From: Bolinopsis microptera | Taxonomy: Eukaryota; Ctenophora; Tentaculata; Lobata; Bolinopsidae | Assembly: GCF_026151205.1 (NCBI RefSeq) | Contig: NC_087076.1 | Coordinates: 6,860,902-6,920,901 of the forward strand | Direction: 5' to 3' | DNA: 60,000 nt | In this document: positions 1-13,003 of the stretch, in pieces | Layout of the letters: each line of letters begins with the position of its first letter | Numbering within the stretch: position 1 is the first letter of the stretch | Notes under the pieces: generated by a model | What the model was told of the DNA's origin: nothing | Database searches by the model: none | Seen by the model: the letters and a program-made list of their open reading frames with translations, nothing else | Made by a program: the position numbers and the translations under genes

Positions 1-3000
1 GGGGTGGGGGAGCCCATTTGGGGTAGAGATCAGGGGGTGGGGGGTGAGAGCCATTTGGGGTAGAGATCAGGGGTGGGGAGCCCATTTGGGGGGGGGGGTG
101 GGGGGGGGGGGAGGATCAGGGGGTGGGGAGCACATTTGGGGTAGAGATCAGGGGGTGGGGAGCCATTTGGAGTAGAGATCAGGGGGTGGGTAGGAGCACA
201 TTTGGTGTAGAGATCAGGGGGTGGGGGAGGCCCATTTGGAGTAGAAGATCAGGGGGTGGGGAGCACATTTGGAGTAGAGATCAAGGGGTGGGGTGCCCAT
301 TTGGAGTAGAGATCAGGTGGTGGGGAGCACATTTTGGGTAGGAGATCAGGGGGGTGGGAGAGCCCTTTGGGGTTGAGAATCAGGGGGTGGGGAGCACATT
401 TGGAGTAGAGTTCAGGGGGTGGGGAAGCCATTTGGAGTAGAGATCAGGGGTGGGGAGCCATTTGGAGTAGAGATCGGGGGTGGAGGAGAGAACATTGGAG
501 TAGAGATCCAGGGGATGGGGAGACATTTGGGGATGAGAGATCAGGGGGTGGGGAGCCATTTTGGGTAGAGTTCAGGGGCGTGGGGAGCACATATGGAGTA
601 GTGGATCAGGGGGTGGGGAGCCCATTTGGGGTAGAGTATCAGGGGGTGGGGAGCCCATTTGGGGTAAGAGATCAGGGGGTGGGGGAGCACATTTGGAGTA
701 GAGATCAGGGGGTGGGGAGCCCATTTGGGGTAGAGATCAGGGGTGGGGGAGCACATTTGGGGTAGAGATCAGGGGGGTGGGGAGCACATTTGGAGTAGAC
801 GATCAAGGGGGTGGGGAGCACATTTGGGGTAAGAGATCCAGGGGTGGGGAGCACATTGGAGTAGAGATCAGGGGGTGGGAGAGCACATTTGGGGTAGAGA
901 TCAGGGGGTGGGGAGCCCATTTGGGGTAGAGATCAGGGGGTGGGGAGCAACATTTGGGGTAGAGATCAGGGGGTGGGGAGCCATTTGGGGTAGAGATCAG
1001 GGGGTGGGGAGCCATTTGGGGTAGAGATCAGGGGGTGGGGAGCACATTTGGGGTAGAGATCAGGGGGTTGGGGGAGCCCATTTTGGGGAGATATCAGGGG
1101 TGGGGAGCCACATTTGGAGTAGAATTACAGGGGGTGGGAGCACATTTGGAGTAGAGATCAGGGGGTGGGGAGCCCATTTGGGGTAGAGATCAGGGGGTGG
1201 GGAGCACATTTGAGAGTAGAGATGGATGGGGATGGGAGGCCCATTTGGGGATGAGTATCAGGGTGGGGATGGCCGCATTTGGGTAAGAGATCAAGGGTTG
1301 GGTAGCACATTTGGAGTATAGAGGGGGGGTCAGGGGGCTTGGGAGCGCATCTTGGGAGACAGATATTCAGGGGGTTAGGGGATAGGCAGCATTTAGAGCT
1401 AGAGATCAAGGGGGAGGGGGAGCACTATTTAGAGTAGACATCAGGGGGTAGGGGGGCACATTGGAGTAAGAGATCGAATGGGGGTGTGGGAGTGGCACAT
1501 TACGGAGAAAGAGATCAGGGGTAGGGAGGGCACATTTGGGGTAGGAAAGGCAAGAGGGTGGGGGAGCGACTTGTGGGTAGAGATCAGAGGGTGGGGAGCA
1601 CAATTAGGGGTAGAGGATCAGGGTGGAGTGGGGAGGCACGATTTGGTAGTAGAGATCAGAGGGTGGAGGAGGCTCTCATTTGGGGGTAGAGATCAAGGGG
1701 GGTAGGGGAGCACATTTAGGAGTAGAGATCAGGGGGATGGGTAGGCACATTGTAGAGGGTAGAGCATCAGGGTTGTGGGGAGCTCATTGGGTAGAGATCA
1801 GGGGGTGGGGAGCACATTCGGGGTAGAGATCAGGGGGTGGGGAGCACAATTTGGGGTAGAGATCAGGGGGTGGGGAGCACATTTGGGGTAAGATCAGGGG
1901 GTGGGGAGCAACATTTGGGGTAGAGATCAGGGGTTGGAGCACATTTGGAGTAGAGATCCAGGGGTGAGGGAGCCCATTTGCTAGAGTCAGTGGGAGCCCT
2001 TAGAGATCATGGGAGGAGCCTTGGGGAGAGCACGACATTTGGGGGTAGAGATCAGGGGTGGGGAGCATTTGGAGTAGAGATCAGGGGGTGGGGAGCACAT
2101 TTGGGTAGAGATCAGGGGGTGGGGGACCCATTTGGGGTAGAAGATCAGGGGGTGGGGAGGCCCATTTGGGGTAGAGATCAGGGGGTGGGGAGCACATTTG
2201 GGTAGAGATCAGGGGGTGGGGAGCACTTTGGAGTAGAGATCAGGGGGTGGAGGAGCCCATTTGGGTAGAGATCAGGGGGAGGGGAGCCCATTTGGGGTAG
2301 AGATCAGGGGGAGGGGGAGCACATTTGGGGTAGAGATCAGGGGGTGGGGAGCACATTTGGGGTAGAGATCAGGGGGGTGGGGAGCCCATTTGGAGGTAGA
2401 GATCAGGGGGTGGGGAGCACATTTGGGGTAGAGATCAGGGGGTGGGGAGCACATTTGGGGTAGAGATCAGGGGGGTGGGGAGCACATTTGGAGTAGAGAT
2501 CAGGGGGTGGGAGGCCCATTTGGAGTAGAGATCAGGGGGTGGGGAGCCCATTTGGGGTAGAGATCAGGGGTGGGGAGCACATTTGGGGTAGAGGATCAGG
2601 GGGTGGGGGAGCACATTTGGGTAGAGATCAGGGGGTGGGGAGCACATTTGGAGTAGAGATCAGGGGGAGGGGGAGCACATTTAGAGTAGGACATCAGGGG
2701 GGTGGGGGGCACATTTGGAGTAGAGATCAGGGGGGTGGGGAACACATTCGGGGAAGAGATCAGGGGGTGGGGAGCACATTTGGGGGTAGAGATCAGGGGG
2801 TGGGGAGCACTTTTGGGGTAGAGATCAGGGGGTGGGGAGCACATTTGGGGGTAGAGATCAGGGGGTGGGGGGAGCACATTTGGAGTAGAGATCAGGGGGT
2901 GGTGAGGAGCCCATTTGGGGTAGAGATCAGGGGGTGGGGAGGGAGCCCCATTTGGGGTAGAGATCAGGGGGAGGGGAGCACATTTGGGGTAGAGATCAAG

Positions 3001-5110
3001 GGGGTGGGGAGCAACATTTGGGGTAGAGATCAGGGGGTGGGGGAGCCCATTTGGAGTAGAGATCAGGGGGTGGGGAGCACATTTGGGGTAGAGATCAGGG
3101 GGTGGGGAGCCCATTTGGGGTAGAGATCAGGGGGTGGGGAGCAACATTTGGAGTAGAGATCAGGGGGTGGGAGCCCAGTTTGAGTAGAGATCAGGGAGTG
3201 GGGAGCCCATTTGGGGTAGAGACTCAGGGGTTGGGGAGCCCACATTTGGACGATCTCAGAACAGGCGTGAGCCATAGAGCTATCAGGGAGGGGAGTCCAC
3301 ATTTAGAGTAGAGCTCAGGGGAGGGGGAGCCCATTTAGAGTAGAGATCATGGGGGAGGGAGCACATTTGGCGGTAGAGATCAGGGAGTGGGGCACCCATT
3401 CGGGGAAGAGATCAGGGGGTGGGGAGCCCATTTGGGTAGAGATCAGGGGGTGGAGCAACGTTTGGGGTAGAGATCAGGGGGTGGGGAGCCCCATTTGGGG
3501 TCGAGATCAGGAGCACATGGAGTGGGGGCGAGCCCATTTGGAGTAGAGATCAGGGGGTGGGGAGCCCATTTGGAGTAGAGATCAGGGGGAGGGAGCACAT
3601 TTGGAGTAGAGATCAGGGGTGGGGAGCCATTTGGGGTAGAGATCAGGGGGGTGGGGAGCACATTTGGAGTAGAGATCAGGGGGGTGGGGAGCCCATTTGG
3701 AGTAGAGATCAGGGGGTGGGGAGCCCATTTGGAGTAGAGATCAGGGGGTGGGGAGCACATTTGGAGTAGAGATCAGGGGATGGGGAGCACATTTGGGGTA
3801 GAGATCAGGGGGTGGGGAGCCCATTTGGGGTAGAGATCAGGGGGTGGGGAGCACATTTGGAGTAGAGATCAGGGGGTGGGGAGCCCATTTGGGGTAGAGA
3901 TCAGGGGTGGGGAGCCCATTTGGGGTAGAGATCAGGGGTTGGGGAGCACATTTGGAGTATAGATCAGGGGGTTGGGGAGCCCCATTTGGGGAAGATATCA
4001 GGGGTGGGGAGCACATTAGAGTAGAGATCAGGGGGAGGGGAGCACATTTAGAGTAGACATCAGGGGGTGGGGGGCACATTTGGAGTAGAGATCAAGGGTG
4101 GGGAGCACATTCGGGGAAGAGATCAGGGGGTGGGGAGCACATTTGGGGTAGAGATCAGGGGGTGGGGAGCACTTTTGGGGTAGAGATCAGGGGGTGGGGA
4201 GCACATTTGGGGTAGAGATCAGGGGGTGGGGAGCACATTTGGAGTAGAGATCAGGGGGTGAGGAGCCCATTTGGGGTAGAGATCAGGGGGTGGGGAGCCC
4301 ATTTGGGGTAGAGATCAGGGGGAGGGGAGCACATTTGGGGTAGAGATCAGGGGGTGGGGAGCACATTTGGGGTAGAGATCAGGGGGTGGGGAGCCCATTT
4401 GGAGTAGAGATCAGGGGGTGGGGAGCACATTTGGGGTAGAGATCAGGGGGTGGGGAGCCCATTTGGGGTAGAGATCAGGGGGTGGGGAGCACATTTGGAG
4501 TAGAGATCAGGGGGTGGGGAGCCCATTTGGAGTAGAGATCAGGGGGTGGGTAGCACATTTGGGGTAGAGATCAGGGGTGGGGAGCACATTTGGAGTAGAG
4601 ATCAGGGGGTGAGGAGCCCATTTGGGGTAGAGATCAGGGGGTGGGGAGCCCATTTGGGGTAGAGATCAGGGGGAGGGGAGCACATTTGGGGTAGAGATCA
4701 GGGGGTGGGGAGCACATTTGGGGTAGAGATCAGGGGGTGGGGAGCCCATTTGGAGTAGAGATCAGGGGGTGGGGAGCACATTTGGGGTAGAGATCAGGGG
4801 GTGGGGAGCCCATTTGGGGTAGAGATCAGGGGGTGGGGAGCACATTTGGAGTAGAGATCAGGGGGTGGGGAGCCCATTTGGAGTAGAGATCAGGGGGTGG
4901 GGAGCACATTTGGGGTAGAGATCAGGGGGTGGGGAGCACATTTGGGGTAGAGATCAGGGGGTGGGGAGCCCATTTGGGGTAGAGATCAGGGGGTGGGGAG
5001 CACATTTGGAGTAGAGATCAGGGGGTGGGGAGCCCATTTGGAGTAGAGATCAGGGGGTGGGGAGCACATTTGGGGTAGAGATCAGGGGGTGGGGAGCACA
5101 TTTGGGGTAG
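1..5110. repeat. 32-bp G-rich minisatellite array, about 160 copies
   Basis: The window opens inside a tandem array whose unit is 32 bp and reads roughly TAGAGATCAGGGGGTGGGG followed by AGC(A/C)CATTTGG(A/G)G. The period is clear at 4145 and 4177. Units vary at two main points: AGCACA versus AGCCCA, and TTTGGAG versus TTTGGGG. The right end (about 4100-5110) is very regular; the left 2 kb has many single-base indels. Higher-order structure is visible: a block starting near 4260 recurs near 4611 (11 units), and a variant block near 2681 recurs near 4048. Open frames inside are artefacts of the repeat. The array stops abruptly at about 5110. It may sit in an intron of the kinase gene downstream. 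Confidence 0.97.
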
Positions 5111-5192
5111 CAATAACTTTGTTAGAGCACATATTATTAGATTTAATTTCCCAGTAATTCCACTCATCCTTGCAGTCAGTTGTGGGAAACTA

Positions 5193-5611
5193 GGCAGTAT
5201 CGAGATAGCCCGACCACTGGTCCGCGGACCACTGTCTACCAGATCATATTACTGTATAATAACAGTATCCCCTGAATCAAGCAACAGGTGTTTGTGAATA
5301 GTTGATTGGTTACCAGATCATATGAATGGTATGTATGGTATCTTGGATGCAATTTGTTACATTTGGAGCGGACACGAGGAGCATGAGCAGAGGAGTTAGC
5401 AAGACCTCCGGCATCAGAAGATGCTACAGGGTCATGAGCAGCGCATGATATACCAGCATGCCTCTTGTTGCAGAAAACGCAGAAGATGATGTGAACCCTG
5501 CTTGATTCAGGGGATGATGTGAACCCTGCTTGATTCAGGGGATACTGTTATTATACAGTGGTCCGCGGACAGTGGTCCGCGGACCAGTGGTCGGGCTATC
5601 TCGATACTGCC
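5193..5611. mobile_element. 419-bp non-autonomous inverted-repeat transposon (MITE) with 8-bp target duplication
   Basis: Both ends match as an inverted repeat: the left end reads GGCAGTATCGAGATAGCCCG and the right end is its reverse complement. The similarity runs about 90 bp inward, with a small rearrangement around the GGTCCGCGGACC palindrome. The 8-bp sequence GGAAACTA flanks both ends exactly (5185-5192 and 5612-5619), as expected of a target-site duplication. Inside the right arm a stretch containing TGTGAACCCTGCTTGATTCA is tandemly duplicated. There is no coding capacity. An 8-bp duplication fits hAT, Merlin or P-type elements; terminal GG leans to Merlin, but this is not settled. Confidence 0.9.
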
Positions 5612-6602
<991 letters not shown>

Positions 6603-8417
6603 GTAATCTGAGCCAAAGATATAAGGATATATTTATGAAGAACCCAATATTTGTGGGCATGAAGTTGCCGGAAGTGAACCATGTCGACCCACTCGAAAAG
6701 AGACTTCCTGGACTGTCTTCCCACTCAATTGGTATAGTAAAGGTGAGGCTAATAAGGCATTAATTGCCTGCCTACCTGCTTAGGTAGTAGGAACTACATG
6801 CCTAGGTCGATCCAAATGAAGTCTGGAACGAGTTTCGTGACAGCGCTTCTGTCCATTTATCTCCATCACACATGAGCAAACGTAACTTATCAGGTTCCAG
6901 TAGGTGTGGTTAGTTAGGTCTCAGTGGCTGGGTGTGCTATTTCTAGCAGACTGATTATCCTTGTTAAAGATTCGGTCCCCAACTGGCCCAGTGATACAGA
7001 TGATTTTGATCCAAAATATCGTCCTAGGAGTCCTTCTCGCTTGCTTATTAGGAACTGTCCATTAAAAACTAACATTTAACTCAAAACATTTTAACAGGAT
7101 TGTTTGATGCTGGACGCAGACGACCGCCCAACATGTACCCAACTTCTCTCACACTCCTACTTCAACCACGACAACTTCGGACACCGCTTCATACTGGAGC
7201 TCAGGACCAAAATACACAAGGAATTTGGGGGCAATGCTGTATTCTCCAAAAAGTCCAAGGTAGCCAAGGTAATTGAAATAAGTGGCACGTGATCACAGCA
7301 AAGTGAGGCCTTCTCTGAAGACAGGCATTCAGCAATCAGTGTTTTGTCAATGTTTGTCCGCTTGTAAGCAGCGTCACCCTCCATTTGACGTTGTCAAGGG
7401 AGTAAAGCACGGCTTTTAAAAAACTGTGATCAGTGCTCACACGTGATCTGGTCTTTATTACACGTGACCAGTACACATTTAGTGTTTTAAATGAGATGAC
7501 GTGTTAGCTGTATATTCCTCCAAGGTGTTCCAAATTACAGTGTACTCGCATACAGTCTGTTAGGTGTGTAATAATGTGCAGACCGTAGCAGATCTTACAA
7601 ATATCATGAATGTGTGCGCGTTGTAAAATGTAAATGTTTTTTAGTGTTAAATATGTCAAGTATTTCAGGATCACAATGTTGCCAAGCAAAGTAAAACCAG
7701 TCATGCATTCGGTCGTTCCTTTTCGTACTCACACTCGGAGGTATGGATTGTCTGAAAATACGTTTCAGGTCCCTTTGATTTAGGACTTCTTCCCTCTGAT
7801 CTTCCCTTTATTCTTCAATCATTGGTGTTGAGTTGGAGTGATGCCTGATTAGCATTCATCTTATTATCTGTAATCATCTCACTGTCTTTGATTATCTCAT
7901 TATCTATTATTATCTCTTTCTTTGTCTAGCTATAACACGCATGTCATCTTTTTGTGTTTGCCAGTTAAAAATAACTTGATTACAGAATATCTGTCTCCTG
8001 TTTTGTCCCAAGTTTTGTGACTGTGTTGACTGTGAATAGGTTTTATGTGAGACAGACATCACAGCAGTAGGTTTTCATTCTCTACCCATGACGAACTCAT
8101 TATAATCCTGAACCTGTTCTGAACAAAGCAATCAGCTTAGGCGCATACTAGGCTTGGTTTATTTAGACAATCTCAGAGTTAAGATTGATTCATTACATCT
8201 ACAGGATTCACTTTAGCTTGATGTATGTACAGTGTACTAAATACAATTCCCTTAATGCAATTGAATGGGTATTTGGTAGAACACAAGTGACCTCGCCAGA
8301 GATAAGAGCTCGATACCACATTTCCCTGGACCGCTGCGTATGATGGAGCTATATAATGCGTTCTGTGCTTGTCTTGAAATTGTCGGACTGACAAGCATGT
8401 ACTTGTATTTTAACATG

Positions 8418-8486
<69 letters not shown>

Positions 8487-10338
8487 TTCTCTATCTCTCT
8501 CTCTCTGTTTCTGAACGCCACATTATTCTGTCCCCACCTCTGATATACACGCAAGCACTACAAATATCCGTAGTGTTTTCTCCTGGAGTTTCGCTCCATT
8601 GTCGGTCACAACAATAGATAAGAGAAAAGAGCGTCTGGGATGGATCATGCATCTTACTTTTTGTGTTTTGTGAATGACACTTCATCGTCCGAGATCAACT
8701 TTAACAGTCGTACAGCACTTCTTTGTAGTTTTATCTTTTCTTCTTCATTCGCGTCAATGGCAAATTGTCATATCTCTATTCTATGAAATATCTTTGAATT
8801 CTCTCAAAAATAAATTAACTCAATCCCGCAGGATACAGCGGCGATGCGAGAAAAAAGGAAATCACAAGATGACAGCAGACACAACAATCCGCCTAACAAA
8901 TCAGTTGTGGTAAAACAGTCAAAATCTTACGGTGCTGAGCCTGCCATACCGTCTCTCAAACGCTCTGAGAACTGTGAAAATATATACCAGGTAAACGAAC
9001 ACTCGGGAATACATGTTTGGGAGAAAGGGGTCAGAGGTGGTTAGATAAAAGTATATCAGTTTTCTGGTGTAACTAAGGCCCTCAACAGCATTGGGAGATG
9101 GGAAGTTCGATAGTTCAGCTAAGATGTAATGAGTTGTCGACTGATATCCACCTTGTAATGTACAAGAGGGGCGTTTAAAAATTCCTAACCAGAGGCGACT
9201 ATGAGATCCCCTAGGCTTACGACTTTACAAGTTAAGTTTATTTAAAGCACCTTTATGCTAATAACACATAGAAAATAATCCAGGTTTCACGCACTGGAGG
9301 TGAGGATGGTGACGCAGCACTAACACTCCCTCCCGCTCCCAAGAGCAAGACGAGCGTCGTCTCAAACGACGAGAACCCTCTTACTTCACCGGAATCTAAA
9401 CAAGAACCGGTCCCACCGACTAAGTTAGCCTTTTTCAGCACCTCACAATCTTTTACCACAATCTTGTCAATGTTTACTGGACCGCTCGACTCAGCTGTCA
9501 TAGTTACCACATAATTTGAAAATTGAACATGGCTTGGTCAGCGGACAGCATTTTTGATAATCATGATTAACGTATTGATATGAAGTTAGTAAGGTCTTAT
9601 CTCATGTTTTAGAATCTAGCGTTGCCATAGGAACGACTCATTTCTCTACATGTAACAAAAAACCTAGGAATACTCGCAGTTTCGATTTCGGTGGCAGAGG
9701 AGCCAAACCTGCTGTTAAAGGTCTCTACGGGAACAAGAAAATGTACAAGAAGGAAGATTCCAGATCCCAACTAACCCTGCCTCACCTTTCTAAATATGAA
9801 GGTCTGTACAGAAAGGACCAGAACTTTCCAATTTCCATGCTCGATAGTGTTATTTTCTAGGCTTTGGTAATGATGTTTGTCAAGTCAAATTAGATCGCTT
9901 CACAATAGAAGTTTCTAGAAAATATATAGAAACTTTAGTGTAACATTAACGTTTGGTTATCTATTTGTAAATGACCCTATTTATAGATAATAAGCTTTGA
10001 GTTAGTCATTTAAAAGTTAATAACGTAGTGTTCTAACTTCAGAGAAGCAGAAGTCTCGTGCCAGCAAGCTTCACCAGATTTCAATAGACCCATTCCCGAA
10101 CCAGGTGATTTGAACGACACGAGACCTAGCTTTCTTATCATTAGCCTAGAATCAGACTTGTTATTACTCAACTGACAACGATTAGTTCTTATGATCTGTT
10201 CAAACGACAGTTCTAGTTTGTTCTCCCGATGACCATTTGATTGGCTAATGACCACATAATAGGATAATCATGTTATAACCATTATGATCATTTAAAATAT
10301 TTCAGAACTCCCAACTAAATGGTCGAAGGTTCAGTTGA
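6603..10338 (+). CDS. CDKL2/3-like serine/threonine kinase, 3' exons only (partial)
   Basis: Cyclin-dependent-kinase-like (CDKL) proteins are CMGC-family kinases, several with roles at cilia. Exons read by eye: 6603-6742, 7098-7268, 8832-8990, 9284 onward, 9613-9801, 10043-10104 and 10306-10338 (stop TGA). Nearly all junctions are AG/GT with matching phase. The first two exons encode the end of the kinase C-lobe: KNPIFVGMKLPEV, then DPLEKRLPGLS and LDADDRPTCTQLLSHSYF, a close match to CDKL2 and its invariant DDRP-type arginine. Later exons give a basic, disordered tail (SKKSKVAK, REKRKSQDDSR, LTLPHLSKYE). The exon at 9284 stays open to TAA at 9512, so its donor is uncertain and two isoforms are possible. 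The ATP-binding lobe and catalytic loop are absent and presumably lie left of the window, across the minisatellite. Confidence 0.82.
8420..8508. repeat. (CT)n microsatellite in a kinase intron
   Basis: A nearly pure CT dinucleotide tract with a few TTT interruptions lies between the exons at 7098-7268 and 8832-8990. It creates the Leu/Ser and Arg/Glu pseudo-frames on the two strands. Confidence 0.95.
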
Positions 10339-10415
10339 ACAAATCCCTGTTAATACGACTCGAACTAATGTTAAACCTCGTCACTGCCCACAAAGTCCCT
10401 CGTGCCCTGTTACCG

Positions 10416-10421
10416 AATAAA
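10416..10421 (+). terminator. AATAAA polyadenylation signal for the kinase gene
   Basis: A canonical AATAAA lies about 80 bp past the proposed TGA at 10336-10338, on the coding strand. It supports the gene ending here. Confidence 0.5.
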
Positions 10422-10439
10422 GACGACGTTTAGACTTTT

Positions 10440-12780
10440 AACCACATCATTGATTTCAATAGGACTTGTTGATTGAAGCACTCACGATCATAAGGTCGTC
10501 AGAATGGGGTTTACAGTACCAGATAAAAGACTTAATGTTTTACTCTTGTATCTTTAACAAAAAAACGCTCAAAAAGAATGTAGTTGGTCGGTTTAAAGCT
10601 TGAACGCAGAACGTAAAGATTTGATGTAGATCGAAGGTGACAGACGATTCTCTATTCTGAATTTATCACGAATGTTTTAATTATATTCACTCCCTAGCTG
10701 TTGATTCTTCCCAATGTTATACTCCTATCTTGAACTGTAAACAATATGAACAGTATAATCAAATGTACGATAACAAATAACTGAATTTCAATTGTTTCAA
10801 TACTGTGTTAGGTGTTCCAGTAGGTAGGTTTGTTCGTGAGGATGGAATTAAGATAGTTTTGAGGCGTTAAGAAACAAGAACAGAAAAGTTTAAACATAAG
10901 TCCTGTAGTATTGAGTAGAAACCGGTAGAAAATTAAGTTTTGACTAATACGTAGTTAGAATTGTACCATTTTCAAGGATGCAGTATTTGGATCCGGGTTC
11001 GATTTTATGGAACGCGCGATTTATAATTTTGTTGTTAAATTAATACTATGAGCGCTGTGTGCGATATTTTATCGCGCGCATTATTTGTTCTTGTGGCTCG
11101 ACTTTGAAAAACAAAACAGATTTTCCGAACTAAAAGTCCATCACGAGATCAATTTTCAACTGCACTCTTAGAAAACATGAACTAAAAACTATCCTCATTT
11201 GTTAGTTTAAACATTGAAATTCTGCTACTCGTGGTCTTTAGTTAAAATTGTTAAGATATCTGTGTTCGACAGCAGTCAGTATGACTCCATTTTTATTAGC
11301 TGTGCTTGCGCCTTAATTGACACGCAAGATTGTGGTTAACCAGTTTTTAAAATAATGATTTATGGGCTTTCGCAGTTTCATTCTTTGCCGGAAGTATGTG
11401 GCACGTAACCATGTGTCTGAAAGGTTGCCGTAGCAACGCGCCATTTAACCTATAAAGATGTTTTCGCGCCTGCAGAATAAGGTACAGAAACGCGTGCCAA
11501 TATCGGGTCATTGACGATGTTGAAACAACTTGATGAACAAAACAAAAGCCAAAACAATAGTTACTTGTGAAAGATATGGTCAATCTCCTACATGGCCACT
11601 ACATCTACTCAATGGCATCATCAGCTATCGCTATCACTATAATTGGCCTCTGATACCAATAGATTTATCGGCATTAAGTGCGAAGTGGGAGCAGATTAAA
11701 GAATACCCGATACATGGCATCATTGGAATGGTTCCAATGATGCTGTTTTTGCTACGTGTTTAAGTCAATGGCGTTATAAAAGGTAGGGTCATGTGCGACT
11801 TTTACTGATGTGACTTACAAAATCTGAGGAATAAATATGCTTGTGATTTAACTCTGATTTGTATCTAATGAATAACTTGGCAGTTGGCTCCTTAGTAAGT
11901 AAATAAATAAGTAAACCTAGTTAGTAGGTTCAATAGGTTCAATAGGTAGGTAGTAGTAGGTTTCTCGGCCAGGTGGTGATTATTATTGCAAAATCAGTGT
12001 TTACAGATAAATATCCATCAGAACAGAAGAAACAACCGAATAATGTGACATAAAAAACAACTTATTCACAACAAAACAGATCATAATGTCACTTCAATAT
12101 CATTTGATGCAGTATGCACATGTACGTTACCATGCTGTAACTATGCAAATTCCTATTTCTCATCTAATTTGGACGGAACAAAAATCCCTGAATCTAATTT
12201 TATACAGTTGCATGATCCCTTCTTTATACCCGAATCCCTAAAAACGGTTCACATTCATTTGGAAAGTGCTACAAAACATAAACAAGTCACAGAGATCAAA
12301 TTTCACAGCCACTTAAACATTTTACATACAATATAGATTTTACTATGTACATGGTTACAAAATGTATTTCCCAATCTATTTAAAAAACTCTGATACATGA
12401 ATAAATTTAAAAGAATGAAATACGTCTGTTAAAATGTCTTTAAGTTGATAAGGGATCGTTCACATATAATGTAAGCCAAAATAGGGGGACAGATGGCATT
12501 GGAAAATCTTACAATTACATTAGTGCAATTTCTACAAAATTGAAAATAGCTGTGTAAAGTGGCTTACATGATAAGCGAACAAACCTTAGCAAACCAAGCG
12601 ATGAAGGTTGTGCCAAAATTTCTGGGTTATGAACTTTGAAGAGTTATGAATTATCAAATATTTTACTGTAAAATACTTCCTTGAACGTGATTGGATAATT
12701 ATCTCATCTTCACAGGTTTTAAAAGCATCTGATGCAAACAATGATTAGAAGTCATTGTTTACATGATAACAACAACGTTT
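10440..12780. other. Intergenic region between the converging kinase and TIR genes
   Basis: No supported coding exon. The 77-codon frame at 11530-11763 resembles no family I recognise. It contains a perfect hairpin at 11717-11743 (12-bp arms GCATCATTGGAA, 3-nt loop) and an RFX-like X-box. The part next to 12780 is probably 3' UTR of the minus-strand TIR gene. Confidence 0.5.
11424..11437. promoter_or_regulatory. Candidate RFX X-box
   Basis: GTTGCCGTAGCAAC is an imperfect palindrome matching the RFX X-box form (GTTGCC, two-base spacer, AGCAAC). Similar motifs occur at 13912-13926 (GGTAACCATAGCAAC) and 52214-52229 (AGTAACCATGGTTACT). RFX factors control ciliary genes and CDKL kinases can be ciliary, but this site is downstream of the kinase, so function is only a guess. 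Confidence 0.3.
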
Positions 12781-12786
12781 ACAGTT

Positions 12787-13003
12787 TACATGATAGAGCA
12801 CACTTTGCTGGCATGTTTACATGATAGAGCACACTTTGCTGGCATGTTTACATGATAGAGCACACTTTGCTGGCATGTTTACATGATAGAGCACACTTTG
12901 CTGGCATGTTTACATGACAGAGCACACTTTGCTGGCATGTTTACATGATAGAGCACACTTTGCTGGCATGTTTACATGATAGAGCATACTTTGCTGGCAT
13001 GTT
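12787..13003. repeat. 31-bp minisatellite, 7 copies, overlapping the end of the TIR gene
   Basis: The unit CATGTTTACATGATAGAGCA followed by CACTTTGCTGG repeats every 31 bp. Units are nearly identical; one has TGACAG in place of TGATAG and the copy nearest the gene has CATACT in place of CACACT. On the minus strand each unit contains codons for SKVCSIM and TAA. The rightmost copy is the actual 3' end of the TIR gene's coding sequence and the rest lie in its 3' UTR. Confidence 0.95.

Noticed and set aside
2539-3123. 194-codon and 172-codon frames in the left array
   Set aside because: They are the 32-bp repeat read in phase; both strands give equally long frames and the frame breaks wherever a unit has an indel.
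12780-13003. CRISPR-like array
   Set aside because: Units are contiguous 31-bp copies without unique spacers, in an animal gene's 3' end.
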